Under the pieces are notes generated by a model. The model worked only from the letters and a program-made list of their open reading frames with translations. It did no database searches and was not told where the DNA came from. This document shows positions 9,040 to 19,912 of a DNA stretch of 64,000 nucleotides, piece by piece. The position numbers and the translations under genes were made by a program. The stretch lies in NCBI GenBank assembly GCA_963575745.1, contig CAUYUJ010004577.1, forward strand, positions 1 through 64,000. Direction: 5' to 3'. Position 1 is the stretch's first letter. Every line of letters begins with the position of its first letter. This DNA is from Prorocentrum cordatum. Its lineage: Eukaryota > Sar > Dinophyceae > Prorocentrales > Prorocentraceae.

Positions 9040-9900
9040 AATGCGCGCGCGCGGCCAGCGGTCGAAATCGCCCCCCCACCCGACGACAGCGATCGGAATC
9101 GCTCCCACCCATCGTCGCGCGCGCATGCCCAGCGATCGGAATCGCTTCCCCAGCCGGCGACGCCCGACGCCCACCACACTGTCATTCACCATCATCTCTC
9201 ATAATCGTAACTCATCATCGTCACGCATCACCACGCGCCCATCACCATCATCAATCGCCCACCATCGCTCATCATCGCCACTCATCATCGTCACCTAGCC
9301 ATCATCACGCATTGTCGCCACTCATCATCATCGCATCACCATCATCATCACTCATCATCATCGCTGCCCCCATCCTCATCGCTGCCCCCATCGTTGTTGT
9401 CATCGTCGTCGTTGTCGCCGTCGTCGTCAGCCCAACAGACATGGGCCCGCCCTTCCAACGAGGCCGCGCCCAACGCGAGTTGGCGGAAGATCAAATACGG
9501 GGCGGGGGGGGCGCGGCAAGAGCGGGCGCGAGCGCAGCCGCGAGGTCAGGGGCGAGAGGAGCACGAGAGGCTGAGGTCAGGAGCGAGAGGAGGTCGAGAA
9601 GCAGGGGGGGGAGGTCGCCAGAGGAGGTCGAGAAGAAGGGGGGGGCCGCCGCGGCCGCCGCCTCGTCCACGTCGACCCCCTCCTCCCTCCACCGTCATCG
9701 CTCCTCCTCTTCCTCTTCTAATCCTCCTCACCCTCCTCCTCCTCCTCTTCCTCCTCCTCCTCCTCCTCCTCCTCCTCCTCATCCTTCTCCCCCACGCCCT
9801 CCTCCTCCACTAGCGATCGCCATCGCTTCTCCGCTTATCTCCCTCCAGCCAGCTGCGGCCCATGTTTCACCTGATCGCAGGCGGCGCTAGCTTCTTATAA
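9040..9900. repeat. Low-complexity spacer: hairpins, ATC repeats, CTC repeats
   Basis: Two AGCGAT-CGGA-ATCGCT hairpins lie near 9093 and 9131. An ATC/CATCAT-rich tract runs 9180-9420, GGGGAGGTCGAGAAG-type repeats 9480-9650 and (CTC)n 9700-9790, closed by AGCGATCGCCATCGCT near 9813. No credible gene. Confidence 0.75.
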
Positions 9901-10289
9901 GAGGCCGCGAAGGCAAACCGCCGGAGTCGGGCGCAGTGGCGCGCGGGCGGCTCATGGCGGGGGGGCGCGGGGGCCTGCGGCGGCGGCGGCGGGGGCGGCC
10001 CGCGGCTGACCTCGCAGCGCGGGCGCCCGAGCCCGCGGCGGCCGCAAGAGCCCGCGAGAGCCCGCGATGGGGCCCGCGGCGGCGCGGTGGCGGGCGCGGC
10101 CGCGCGCGAGGCCGCGCCCGCGGCGGGGGCGGCCGCCGCCAGTTACGCGGCGGCGGGCGGCCGCCGCGACGGCCTCGGCGGCGCCCCCGCCCTCGGCGCC
10201 ACCACCCTGGGCGCCGAGGGCGCCGCGCCGCCGCCGCCGCCGCTGGGCCTGCTGCCAGGCGGGGCCCGCCCGCGGATGGCGCCGCCGTA

Positions 10290-10740
10290 CTTCGCCGCGA
10301 AGCGCGCGCAGTTGCGCCCGCCGCGGTTCGCCCGCTGGCCCGCGTTGACGCGGTAGCGCTGGCCACGCCGCGTCTCGGGCCCGCCCTCCTGTGGCCCGCG
10401 GGGGCCGCGCTCCCTCCAGCTGAGGCCCATGGCTTTCGCCGCATTCGCCTCCGCGCGAAGGTTGATGACTTGCTCGCGGCTGTTGCCCGCCCCCTGGCCC
10501 GAGCGCCGCGCCTCGTACTCCGCGCGCCACGCCGCCTCTAAGGGCGGGCTAAGGGCGGGCCCGTTGGCGGCTTGGGTCCGCCCCTCGGCTTGGGCGGCGG
10601 AGCCCGTGGGGCATTCCCCGTCGCCCACGGCGACGGAGCCTTCGATGGGGGCGCCGCCAAAGGCACGGCGGCCTTCGAGCGCCGCCGAGGACCCCCCGGG
10701 GGGCCGCGGGGCTGCCCCACCCCCTCGCCCGACGTGGAAG
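10290..10740 (-). CDS. Possible small Arg/Gly-rich protein segment
   Basis: The minus frame open from 10949 gives AAWRAEYEARRSGQGAGNSREQVINLRAEANAAKAMGLSWRERG and RGQRYRVNAGQRANRGGRNCARFAAKYGGAIRG, which looks less repetitive than its surroundings. Below 10290 it becomes Pro/Ala repeat from CGC triplets. No homology recognised. It may be one exon of the GC-rich gene series. Confidence 0.3.
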
Positions 10741-10939
10741 CCCCAGGCGCCAAGGGCAAAGCCGCGCGCATACCCTCCGCCACGTGCTGCCTCCGCTCCC
10801 GCTAAGCCTCCGCCCTGTCCACGCATGGCCTCAAGCTGGTGCTCAACGTGCTGCCTCCGCTCCCGCTGCTCCTCGGCGGCTCCTCTGGCGAGGCTGCCAT
10901 CCTCGGCGGCTCCTCCTCTGGCGGCCCCTCTATCTCGAC

Positions 10940-11220
10940 CTCGCCCCACTCCTCGCGATCGGCCGCCATCGCGCTGTCGGCGTCGGCCTGCGCGTCGGGC
11001 TCGCCGTCGTCGTCGGGCCCGGTGTCGGACTGGCCGTCGACCTGAACGCCGGGCTCGGTGTCGGGCTCGGTATCGGGCTGGCCGTCGACCTCAACGTCGG
11101 GCTCGCCGTTGGGCTCGCCGTTGTCGTCGGGCTCGGTGTCGGGCTGGCCGTCGACCTCAACGTCGGGCTCGCTGTTGGGCTCGCCGTCGGGCTCGGCCAG
11201 CGCCCAGGCTTCCTCCGCCT
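10940..11220. repeat. GTCGGGCTCG minisatellite
   Basis: Repeats of CTCGGTGTCGGGCTGGCCGT and GACCTCAACGTCGGGCTCG type with an irregular 9-60 bp period. Open frames across it are Val/Gly/Leu or Pro/Thr/Ser artefacts. Confidence 0.75.
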
Positions 11221-11589
11221 GCAGGTCGGCGCATTGCTGTAGCAGCTCGGCCTATGGCAGCCAGCCGCTCAGCCTCCGCCTGCGCCCCCGCCGCCGCCGG
11301 CCGCTCAGCCTCGCCGCCGGCCGCCCTGAACTCGCCCTCGCCAGCCTCAGGCCGCGCCCCCGCCTGCGCCCCCGCCGCCTCACCCCCCGCCCCCGCCGCC
11401 GCCAGAGCCCCCGCCGCGCCCTGCCCGAACTCCGAGAAGAAGGCGCGGAGAAGTAGTCCTCGGACACGACGGCGCGAGGCGAGGCCAGCCCTCCGAGGCC
11501 GCGGCCTCGACGCTTACGCGGAGAGGACTCGGCGCGATACGGCTGCGAAAGATGATTGCTGGAAGGGGGGCAGCGAATTCGCAATGCAA

Positions 11590-11880
11590 CGGTCGCCATC
11601 GCTATGTGATCGCCATCGCTACCTCCCCGAGCCTTCTGCCCTCCTTTCCTCCGAGCGATCGATATCGCTACCTCCTACCTCCCGCCGCCCCCTCTTCCCC
11701 CCTACTTCTTCCTCCCCCCCCAAGCGATCGCCGTCGCTGCCGCTCCTTCACCTCATCATATTCCTCGTCTTCCTCCTCCTTCTCTTCCTCATCCCTCCTC
11801 TTCCTCCCCCGAGCGATCGCCATCGCTGCCCCTCCATCTCCCCTCCATCCGCCGAGCGATCGCTATCGCTATGCTAAGGC
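11590..11880. repeat. Third hairpin/pyrimidine minisatellite block
   Basis: The same architecture as 7321-7760: AGCGAT-N4-ATCGCT near 11654, 11742, 11810 and 11852 with C/T-rich spacers. It ends in GCTATGCTAAGGCTGG, nearly as the 3.7-4.0 kb block ends (GCCATGCTAAGGATGG), so the blocks are copies of one larger unit. Confidence 0.8.
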
Positions 11881-12121
11881 TGGCTCCATTCTTATACTCT
11901 TAACGAACGCGCGCCGGGGCGGCCCGAGGCGGCCCGAGGCGCGGCCGCGGCGCGCCGCGCGCGCCCGCGGCCCAGCGCGCGCGACCGCGCGCGCTGGGCG
12001 GAGGGGCCTTCGAGCCCCTCAGGGGCTCGGGGGCGGACACGCCCGCGCGCGACCGCGCGCGCTTCCCCGGCGCGCGGGCCGCAGCGCCCACGCGGCGCGG
12101 CGCCCGCGAGGGTGCCCCTCC

Positions 12122-12240
12122 TCAGCGCTTGCCGATCAAGCGCTGCTGCTTCGCCGCCCACTCCTCGGCCTTCTCGATGGCCTCGGCGCCGCTGCCGCCG
12201 AAGTCGCTGAACTTGACGGCCTTCGTTTGAAACGAGGAAA
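12122..12240 (-). CDS. Short C-terminal coding piece
   Basis: The minus strand reads KAVKFSDFGGSGAEAIEKAEEWAAKQQRLIGKR followed by TGA. It is short but of balanced, helical composition and ends at a stop, unlike the CG repeats at 11.9-12.1 kb. It begins about 15 bp from the composite-element end at 12258, so the element may have separated it from the rest of its gene. Function unknown. Confidence 0.35.
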
Positions 12241-12257
12241 ACTTCCCGGAAAATAAT

Positions 12258-12312
12258 TATCCCGACAAAGCAACCGAACAGCGATGTGAAATAGCATATC
12301 TGGAAGCATTCA
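12258..12312 (-). repeat. Solo end of the composite element (inverted)
   Basis: TATCCCGACAAAGCAACC, GCGATGTG and CATATCTGGAAGCATT are the reverse complement of the element's right end, with several substitutions. No other element part is attached. Confidence 0.75.
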
Positions 12313-12359
12313 ACTGAATATTCATGTTGGATTCCTGCTGTAAAATGAGCGAGGCACTG

Positions 12360-12820
12360 CTATGAATGGGTTAAGGTTCGAACGACTCACTGCTTTCGAT
12401 AACTGTATCTCCAAACGAGACACTGCGATCAAGGGTTTACGTTCAAACGAGACACTACCATCCATGGATTCAGCCCCAAACGAGACACTGCTATCAATGG
12501 GTTTAGCCCCAAATGAGACACTGCAATCACTGGATTTATCTATGAACGAGACTACTATCAATGGGTATAGTTTCGAACGACTCACTGTCTCGGGAACTGT
12601 ATCTCCAAACGAGACACTGCTATCAATGGGTTTAATTCCAAACGAGACAATGCCACCGATGGCTTTAGCCCCAAAGGAGACACTGCTACTAATGGATTTA
12701 GCCAAATGAGACACCGCGATCACTGGATTTATCTCCGAACGAGACACTGCGATCCATGGACTTAGTTTCGAACGACTCACTGCTTTCGAGAACTGCATCT
12801 CAAAACGAGATACTGCTAGC
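12360..12820. repeat. Tandem repeats around the 20-mer AAACGAGACACTGCTATCAA
   Basis: About eleven degenerate units of 33-45 bp, each carrying CGAGACACTGCNATCAATGG, with variable linkers such as TTTAGCCCCA. The same 20-mer forms the 33-bp satellite at 36.8-38.3 kb and isolated spacer copies elsewhere. Frames stay open because units are often multiples of 3. Not a gene. Confidence 0.85.
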
Positions 12821-12829
12821 AATGAAACA

Positions 12830-13180
12830 CATGCGCACAAGGACCTGCAGGAACATTTTTCTACATCACGGAGGCTACAATCCACAGCATGTTGATGAGC
12901 ACCGCTCGCAGCATGCTGAGCAGCAACGCTGTCACAGTGACGAAAGAGTAAAGATGGCAGGTGGCTGAAAAGCACCGCCGTGCTCACTGCCAAGATGCAG
13001 CCGCATCTCCCTGCCCTGCAACTCGAAGAGGGAGCGCCTGTGCACTGCATGAACGCGCAGCCTGCTGCACTAAGACCACAGCGTGCTGAGGGGCAACGCT
13101 GGTACGGAGGTCCCTCACACGGCGTCTCGCCCACATACTACACATTCACAAAAGATCTCCCTCGATAACTGAATGGGCCG
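12830..13180. other. Spacer with degenerate fixed-loop hairpins
   Basis: Contains decayed copies of the AGGCTGAGAAGCACC element: GCAGC-ATGCTGAGCAGCAAC-GCTG near 12905, GGCTGAAAAGCACCGCC near 12963, and GTGCTGAGGGGCAACGCTGG near 13082. No open frame with coding character. It is the 3' flank of the LRR gene. Confidence 0.6.
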
Positions 13181-13186
13181 GACATC

Positions 13187-14917
13187 CTAGTATTTCAGTG
13201 GAGCGGTGATTTGCGCCAAAGCGCTGACACCAGAAGTGGTGATCTTCGCGCAATCCCGCAAATTCAAGATCGATAAACTAGAATTGTGATGCACAAGGGA
13301 TTGCGCCGCTGCATCAGTCAGCTGACAGCAAAAGCTTGCATCTAGCTCTTTCAGCGATGGGCAACCGATAGCCGCTGCTTGCATGGCCGCGTCGCTCAGA
13401 GACTCCAGCCCGCACAGCTCAAGGATTTCAATGCGCGGGCACTGCTGCGCAAGGGCATAGATAGCGGTGTCGGTAACTTTTGGCCTCGGCAGACGGTCTG
13501 TGCATGGCGAGGAACTCCAGATGAGCAATGAACGCGGCCGTGGACAACCCTGCGCAACTGCAAGGAAAGCCGCATCTGTCAGATTTGCACATTCGTCCAC
13601 ATTCAATTCTTCTATTCGGGCGCACCTTTGCGCCACCGCTTGCATGGCACCATCACCAATGCCACTATCTTGGACGTCGAGGCTCTCCAGGAGAGGACAG
13701 GCTTGACCCACAATTTGCAGTGCGCCATCACTGATGTCGTTGCCCCCGAGGTCTAGTCGCAACAATTGAGGGCAAGTTCGTGCAATTGCGTTGACAGCAT
13801 AATGTAGGCTCCTTCCATCGAAGAGAGCGCTTTCCACTCTGAACTCAATCAGATTAGGGCAAGCCTTGGCTAGCAGCGCCAACTTCGTAGTTGTGGGAGC
13901 ATGAATCCTACCGTCTCCTGAATCGTGATTGAAACTCAAGCTGCGCACTGTGCTCGGACTGTCTTGTATAATTCTGTCACAAGCACAGCAAAATTCATCC
14001 TCGTCCACGCCAACGACGGTAACTACATCTGCACAGTGAATTTCTATGAGCTCCCAGAGGGCATCCGATATCTGTTTCTTGTGAGCAGCGATTCTCTGTG
14101 CCAGCCGGTGCTCGCGACGCCGAGGCTCGGCAGTCGGCTTTTTTATTTGATGCGGGAGGCGTCCGAAGCACAACGCATCTTTCAATCGCTTTTCCACCGC
14201 GGGCTCCTGCTGCCCGATGTCGCCCCACAAATTGGACCAGCACACGATGCCTCTGTTAACCTTGGGATAATAGCCGAGCTGTTTAGCTGCTTGTGTAAGA
14301 GCAGCGCTTTTTGCGCGCAGTGCTGCGGTGGCTACTTCTGGAAGCAAATAATCATGGTCACTGGCCTCCGCGACGAGCTGCTCGTCGTCAGCAGGGTGAG
14401 AAGCGCCGCCAAGGGCCTGCAATTCATGCAACGCGTCTTTTGGGATGCTGCCCCGGTGGACTGAGAAACGTTTAGCCAAGTTGTTTTCGGCCCGCTCTTC
14501 TTCGGATGTTCCTGTGTTTTGCTTTGGTATCTGGCCGAGCTCCCGAGTCGCATTCACGACCTCTTGCGCGGCGCGCGACTCTGAGGACAAAGCGCCGTCA
14601 AGGGCCAGCAATTCCTGCAAAACGTCTTTGGGGATACTGTCGCAATGGTCCGAGAAACGTTTGGCCAACTTGTTTCCGGCCCGATCTTGTTCGGGCGTTC
14701 CTTTCTTTCGCTTCGGTATCCGGCCGAACTGCTCCGCGTCCTCGAAGAGCGTTTGCAGAGGACCGCTCAATGCAGCACGCTGAGGAGCACCGCTGTTCAA
14801 TGCAGCAGGCTGACGAGCACCGCTGTTCAATGCAGCAGGCTGAGGAGCACCGCTGTTCAATGCAGCAGGCTGAGGAGCACCGCCGCTAGACTGAGAACGA
14901 CCAGCATGTCCTGGCAT
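13187..14917 (-). CDS. Leucine-rich repeat (RNI/AMN1-type) protein with N-terminal FGRIPK modules
   Basis: A 576-aa intact frame from ATG 14917. Residues 10-45 are four copies of NSGAPQPAAL-type sequence, made by a 33-bp tandem repeat of the short hairpin element. Residues ~63-106 and ~126-170 are two copies of a module FGRIPK...NKLAKRFSDH..SIPKD-LxEL-AL, with degenerate ones to ~295. The same module stands at the N-terminus of the 41.5-kb gene. Residues ~350-570 are Cys-containing LRRs (CPNLIEF, CPQLLRLDLGGNDISDGAL, CARIEELNVDECANLTDAAF, CPSLKELDASFCCQLTDAA), the ribonuclease-inhibitor-like fold of AMN1/FBXL proteins, which bind protein partners. No F-box is seen. A DinoSL relict lies 58 nt upstream and no intron is needed, so the gene probably arose from a retroposed mRNA. 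Confidence 0.85.
   Translation of the reverse strand: MPGHAGRSQSSGGAPQPAALNSGAPQPAALNSGARQPAALNSGAPQRAALSGPLQTLFEDAEQFGRIPKRKKGTPEQDRAGNKLAKRFSDHCDSIPKDVLQELLALDGALSSESRAAQEVVNATRELGQIPKQNTGTSEEERAENNLAKRFSVHRGSIPKDALHELQALGGASHPADDEQLVAEASDHDYLLPEVATAALRAKSAALTQAAKQLGYYPKVNRGIVCWSNLWGDIGQQEPAVEKRLKDALCFGRLPHQIKKPTAEPRRREHRLAQRIAAHKKQISDALWELIEIHCADVVTVVGVDEDEFCCACDRIIQDSPSTVRSLSFNHDSGDGRIHAPTTTKLALLAKACPNLIEFRVESALFDGRSLHYAVNAIARTCPQLLRLDLGGNDISDGALQIVGQACPLLESLDVQDSGIGDGAMQAVAQRCARIEELNVDECANLTDAAFLAVAQGCPRPRSLLIWSSSPCTDRLPRPKVTDTAIYALAQQCPRIEILELCGLESLSDAAMQAAAIGCPSLKELDASFCCQLTDAAAQSLVHHNSSLSILNLRDCAKITTSGVSALAQITAPLKY
14780..14888 (-). repeat. Four-copy 33-bp tandem of the fixed-loop hairpin element inside the LRR gene
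   Basis: Units TGCAGCAGGCTGAGGAGCAC plus CGCTGTTCAA, each with stem CAGC/GCTG around the 15-nt loop, repeat four times in frame and encode Asn-Ser-Gly-Ala-Pro-Gln-Pro-Ala-Ala-Leu. Confidence 0.85.
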
Positions 14918-14974
14918 TAAGGTGCGCAGTAGGCGCTGCGCAGTTCCTTGGAAAGGAAATCTTCGAAAGCAGGG

Positions 14975-14995
14975 CTCTAGCCAAGAAGGCTACGG
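14975..14995 (-). other. DinoSL relict upstream of the LRR gene
   Basis: The minus strand begins CCGTAGCC and continues TTCTTGGCTAGAG. By my alignment 17 of 21 positions match the DinoSL as I recall it (CCGTAGCCATTTTGG followed by CTCAAG). DinoSL is normally added to mRNA by trans-splicing, so a genomic copy at a gene's 5' end marks reverse transcription of a mature mRNA. Confidence 0.65.
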
Positions 14996-14999
14996 GGAT

Positions 15000-15205
15000 G
15001 ATGATGATGATGATGAGGATAGTAGCAGCAGCAGCACCAGTAGCAGCAGCAATTGCCTGCGTCTCTGACTGGTTGTACAAGGGGCCGCAGAGGGGGCCGT
15101 GCAGGGAGCCGCGCAGGGAGCCAGTCACAGGCACAAGGCACAGGCGACCAGTCACGTATATGTATATGTGTACGTGCATGTACATGTATATGTATATGTG
15201 TTCAG
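15000..15205. other. Spacer with ATG/AGC triplets and GTATAT repeats
   Basis: (GAT)n then (AGC)n near 15000-15050, a GGGGCCG/GCAGGGAGCC stretch and a TGTATATGTGTACATG dinucleotide-like tract at 15155-15200. No gene. Confidence 0.6.
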
Positions 15206-16180
15206 TCTGCCTTCAGCCTCGGCCTCAGCCTGCCTCAGCCTCAGCCTGCATCAGCCTCAGCCTCAGCCTCAGCCTGCCTCAGCAACAGCCTGCCTCAGCG
15301 TCTGCCTCAGCCTCAGCCTCAGCCTCAGCCTGCCTCAGCCTCAGCCTGCCTCAGCCTCAGCCTCAGCCTGCCTCAGCCTCAGCCTGCCTCAGCCTCAGCC
15401 TCAGCCTCAGCCTCAGCCTGCTTCAGCCTCAGCCTCAGTCTGCCTTCAGCCTCAGCCTCAGCCTCAACCTGCCTCAGCCTCAGCCTGCCTCAGCCTCAGC
15501 TTCAGCTTCAGCCTCAGCCTCAGCCTGCCTCAGCCTCAGCCTGCCTCAGCCTCAGCCTCAGCCTCAGCCTCAGCCTGCCTCAGCCTCAGCCTCAGCATTC
15601 TCAGCCTCAGCATCAGCATTCAGAATGTGGCACGGGAGTGGAGTTCTGGGAACTCGAAGGACACGAAATGGCGTACAATTGGCTCCGGGCATTCAAAATG
15701 CAGCCCGGGAATTAAGTTCTGGAAACTCGAAGAACACGAAGTGGCCTACGGTTGGCTCCGGGCATTCAAAATGTGGGCCGGGAATGGAGTTCTGGGAACT
15801 CGAAGAGCACGAAGTGGCCTACAGTTGGCTCCGGGCATTCAAAATGTGGCCTGGGAGTAGAGTTCTGGGAGCTTGAAGAGCACAAAGTGGCTTACAGTTG
15901 GCTCCGGGCATTCAAACTCATGCCCAGGAATGGATTTCTGGGGACTCGAAGAGCACGAAGTGGCGTACAGTTGGCTCCGGGCATTCAAAATGTGGCCCGG
16001 GAATGGAATTCTGGGGGCTCGAAGACCACGAAGTGTGTAACTGTTTGCTTAGAACGAGCCCGGCCCTCGTAGGGTTACGCCCGATCGGCTGCTCCCCGGA
16101 TCCTGCCCGGACCCCCCTGGGGAGTCGAAATGCTTTCTTTTGACCCCACTAGAAACCTATCAGTCTTCGCTGTTAAATTA
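15205..16180 (-). mobile_element. Composite repeat element, inverted, lacking its right end
   Basis: Reading the plus strand: AGCCTC hexamers with CTG interruptions (15210-15600), five to six 73-bp minisatellite units (15615-16040; CGGGAATGGAGTTCTGGGAA core), then the conserved end GATCCTGCCCGGACCCCC, TTTTGACCCCACTAGAAACC and TATCAGTCTTCGCTGTTAA. The block with GGAAGCATTCCC expected at the other end is missing. ORFs through it are repeat translations. Confidence 0.8.
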
Positions 16181-16394
16181 CCTTGTGACGTACCCAACCC
16201 ATTTGTATCATGGGAAACGAGGAGTGGGCCGAAACTTGCATGGACAATCAAATTGCAGGATCCGTTGTTTGATATGTAAGCTACTTGGGACACGCGCCTA
16301 TGGCATGATGCGCAGGAGAACCATACAAGAACGAGGGGCGACAACTACAGGCTCGAAGAGGATATGGGGAGTCGGGAACGAAGAGCAAGAGAAC

Positions 16395-18530
16395 GACGCG
16401 CGGAAAGCCCACTGTGCTGTGCCCCCCAGCAGCCCTCGAAAGTGGCGACAGTTTCACATATCGCAGCCCCCCACGGATGGCGAGGTCTAATTTGAATCTG
16501 CGGTGAGTACCCACTGTGCTGGGCCCCTCAGCAGCCCTCGAAAGCGGCGAGAGTTTCACAGATCGCAGCCCCCAAGGGATGGCAAGGTCTAATCTGAGTC
16601 TGCGGTGAGTATCCTCTGTGCTGTGCCCCTCAGCAGCCCTCGAAAGTGGCGACAGTTTCACAGATCGCAACCCCCCAAGGATGGCGAGGTCTAATCTGAA
16701 TCTGTGGTGAGTACCCACTGTGCTGCGCCCCTCAAGAGCCCTCGAAAGTGGCGGCAGTTTCGCAGATCGCAGCCCCCAAGGGATGGCAAGGTCTAGTCTG
16801 AGTCTGCGGTGAGTACCCGCTGTGCTGTGCCCCTCAGCAGCCCTCGAAAGTGGCAACAGTTTCACAGATCGCAGCCCGCCGGGGATGGCGAGATCCCATT
16901 TGGATCTGCGGTGGGTACCCAGTGCGCTGGGCTCCCCAGCAGGCCTCGAAAGTGGCGACAATTTCACAGATCGCAGCCCCCCAGGGATGGCGAGGTCTAA
17001 TCTGAGTCTGCGGTAGGTACCCACTGTGCTGGGCCCCCCAGCAGGCCTCGAAAGTGGCGACAGTTTCACAAATCGCAGCCCCCTAGGGATGGCGAGGTCT
17101 AATCTGAGTCTGCGGTGGGTACCCACTGTGCTGGGCCCCCAAGCAGCCCTCGAAATTGGAAACAGTTTCACATATCGCAGCCCCCGAGGGATGGCGAGGT
17201 CTCATTTGAATCTGCGGTGGGTACCCACTGTGCTGGGCCCCCCAGCAGGCCTCGGAAGTAGCGACAGTTTCACAGATCGCAGCCCCCCAGGGATGGCGAA
17301 GTCGAATCTGAATCTGCGGTGGGTACCCACTGTGCTGGGCCCCCCCAGCAGCCATAGAAAGTGGCGACAGCTTCACAGATCGCAGCCCCCCAGGGATGGC
17401 GAGGTCCCATTTCAGTCTGCGGTGGGTACCCTCTGTGCTGGGCCCCCCAGCAGCCCTCGAAAGTGGCGACAGTTTCACAGATCGCACCCCCCCGGGACGG
17501 CGAGGTCTCATTTGAGTCTGCGGTGAGTGCCCACTGTGCTGGGCCCCTCAGCAGCCCTCGAAACTGGCGACAGGTTCACAGATCGCAGCCCCCCAGGGAT
17601 GGCGAGGTCTAATCTTCCGCGGTGGGTACCCACTGTGCTGGGCCCCCCAGCAGGCCTCGAAAGTGGCGACAGTTTCACAGATCGCAGCCCCCCAGGGATG
17701 GCGAGGTCCCATTTGAATCTGCGGTAAGTGCTCACTGTGCTAGGCCCCTCAGCAGCCCTCGAAAGTGGCGACAGTTTCACAGATCGCAGCCCCCCGGGGA
17801 TGGCGAGGTCCAGTTTGAATCTGCGGTGAGTACCCACTGTGCTGGGCCCCTCAGCAGCCCTCGAAACTGGCGACAGTTTCACAGATCGCAGCCCCCCAGG
17901 GATGGCGAGGTCCCATTGGAATCTGCGGTGAGTACCCACTGTGCTGGGCCCCCAGCAGGCCTCGAAAGTGGCGACAGTTCCGCAGATCGCAGCCCCCCAG
18001 GGATGGCGAGGTCCCATTTGAATCTGCGGTGAGTACCCACTGTGCTGGGCCCCCCAGCAGCCTTCGAAACTGGCGACAGTTTCACAGATCGCAGCCCCCC
18101 AGGGATGGCGAGGTCCCATGTGAATCTGCGGTGGGTACCCGCTGTGCTGGGCCCCCCAGCAGCCCTCGAAAGTGGCGACAGTTTCACAGATCGCAGCCCC
18201 CCAGGGATGGCGAGGTCCAATTTAAATCTGCGGTGAGAACCCGCTGTGCTGGGCCCCCCAGCAGGCCTCGAAAGTGGCGACAATTTCACAGATCGCAGCC
18301 CCCCCGGGATGGCGAGGTTTCACTTGAATCTGCGGTGAGTACCCACTGTGCTGGGCCCCTCAGCAGCCCTCGAAACTGGCGACAGTTTCACAGATCGCAG
18401 CCCCCCAGGGATGGCGAGGTCCCATTTGAATCTGCGGTGGGTACCCACTGTGATGGGCCCCCCAGCAGGCCTCGAAAGTGGCGACGGTTTCACAGACCGC
18501 AGCCCCCCAGGGATGGCGAGGTCAAAGGCA
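16395..18530. repeat. 102-bp satellite, about 20 copies
   Basis: Regular units of 102 bp: landmarks CGGTGAG at 16501, 16603, 16705, 16807 and 16909 are exactly 102 apart. Each unit has TACCCACTGTGCTGGGCCCC, CAGCAGCCCTCGAAAGTGGC, GACAGTTTCACAGATCGCAG and ATGGCGAGGTC. Because 102 is a multiple of 3, several frames stay open through the array; these are not genes. Units contain CTGCGGTGAGT and a CCCCYCAG further on, which look like splice donor and acceptor. Confidence 0.92.
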
Positions 18531-18630
18531 GGGGGGAAGAAAGGGACGGAGGGGGGCGGGAAGGAAGGAGACGCGCGAGCAGTGCTCCATTCAAAACGAG
18601 AACCCAACGCAGGAGGGTTGGGAATAAAAT
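18530..18630. other. Spacer between satellite and composite element
   Basis: Purine-rich GGGGGGAAGAAAGGGACGG then unique sequence up to the element end. No gene. Confidence 0.5.
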
Positions 18631-19912
18631 GATCCCGGCAAAGCAACCTAACAGCGATGTGTAGAAGCATATATGGAAGCATTCCCCTTAAGATTCAGAT
18701 GAGAATCCAGTTGTAGAGTTCTGCTGTTCTCGCAGTCGCAGTCGCATTCGCGATGACAGTCGCAGTGGCAGCGGCAGTCGCAGTCACAGCCTCAGCCTGC
18801 CTCAGCCTAGCCTCAGCCTGCCTCAGCCTCAGCCTGCCTCAGCCTCAGCCTCAGCCTGCTTCAGCCTCAGCCTCAGTCTGCCTTCAGCCTCAGCCTCAGC
18901 CTCAGCCTGCCTCAGCCTCAGCCTGCCTCAGCCCTCAGCCTGCTTCAGCCTCAGCCTCACAGCCTGCAGCCTCAGCCTGCCTCAGCCTCAGCCTCAAGCC
19001 TCAGCCTCAGCAGCCAGCCTCAGTCTCAGCCTCAGCCTGCCTCAGCCTCAGCCTGCTTCAGCCTCAGCCTCAGTCTGCCTTCAGCCTCAGCCTCTGTGCC
19101 TCAGCCTGCCTCAGCATCAGCCTGCACCCGCCTCAGCCTCAGCCTCAGCCTCAGCCTGCCTCAGCATCAGCCTGCCTCAGCGTCTGCCTCAGCCTGCCTC
19201 AGCCTCAGTCTGCCTTCAGCCTCAGCCTCAGCCTCAGCCTGCCTCAGCATCAGCCTGCCTCAGCCTCAGCCTCAGCCTCAGCCTGCCTCAGCCTCAGCCT
19301 GCCTCAGCGTCTGCCTCAGCCTGCCTTCAGCCTCGGCCTCAGCCTCAGCCTGCCTCAGCCTCATCAGCCTCAGCCTGCCTGCCTCAGCCTCAGCCTCAGC
19401 ATTCAGCATCACCATTCTCAGCCTGTCAGCGTCAAAATGTGGCCCGGGAATGGAGTTCTGGGAACTCGAAGAGCACGAAGTGGCCTACAGTTGGCTCCGG
19501 GCATTCAAAATGTGGCCCGGGAATGGAGTTCTGGGAACTCGAAGAGCACGAAGTGGCCTACAGTTGGCTCCGGGCATTCAAAATGTGGCCCGGGAATGGA
19601 GTTCTGGGCACTCGAAGAGCACGAAGTGGCCTACAGTTGGCTCCGGGCATTCAAAATGTGGCCCGGGAATGGAGTTCTGGGCACTCGAAGAGCACGAAGT
19701 GGCCTACAGTTGGCTCCGGGCATTCAAAATGTGGCCCGGGAATGGAGTTCTGGGAGGTCGAAGAGCACGAAGTGTGTGACTGTTTGCGAAAAGCGCATTC
19801 GGACACGAGTTCGGACACAGCTCCCCGGATGCCGCCCCGACACCCCTGTGGAGTCATCTGCTGCTCTCTTTTGACCCCACTAGAAACCTATCAGCTAAAG
19901 CTGTTAAGTAAA
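18630..19912 (-). mobile_element. Composite repeat element, inverted, both ends present
   Basis: On the plus strand it opens with ATCCCGGCAAAGCAACCTAA and GCATTCCCCTTAAGATTCAG, continues through GCAGTCGCAGTCGCATTCGC triplets, AGCCTC hexamers (18780-19400) and five 73-bp units (19435-19775), and closes with CCCCACTAGAAACC and TATCAGCTAAAGCTGTTAA. The terminal hairpin here is TTAACAGC-TTTA-GCTGATAGG when read from the minus strand. No transposase is encoded. Target duplication could not be identified. Confidence 0.85.

Noticed and set aside
15205-19800. Long open frames rich in Gln/Pro/Ala/Ser or Trp/Glu in both strands
   Set aside because: They translate AGCCTC hexamers, 73-bp and 102-bp units; open frames follow from repeat composition or repeat length divisible by 3, and no unique coding sequence is attached.
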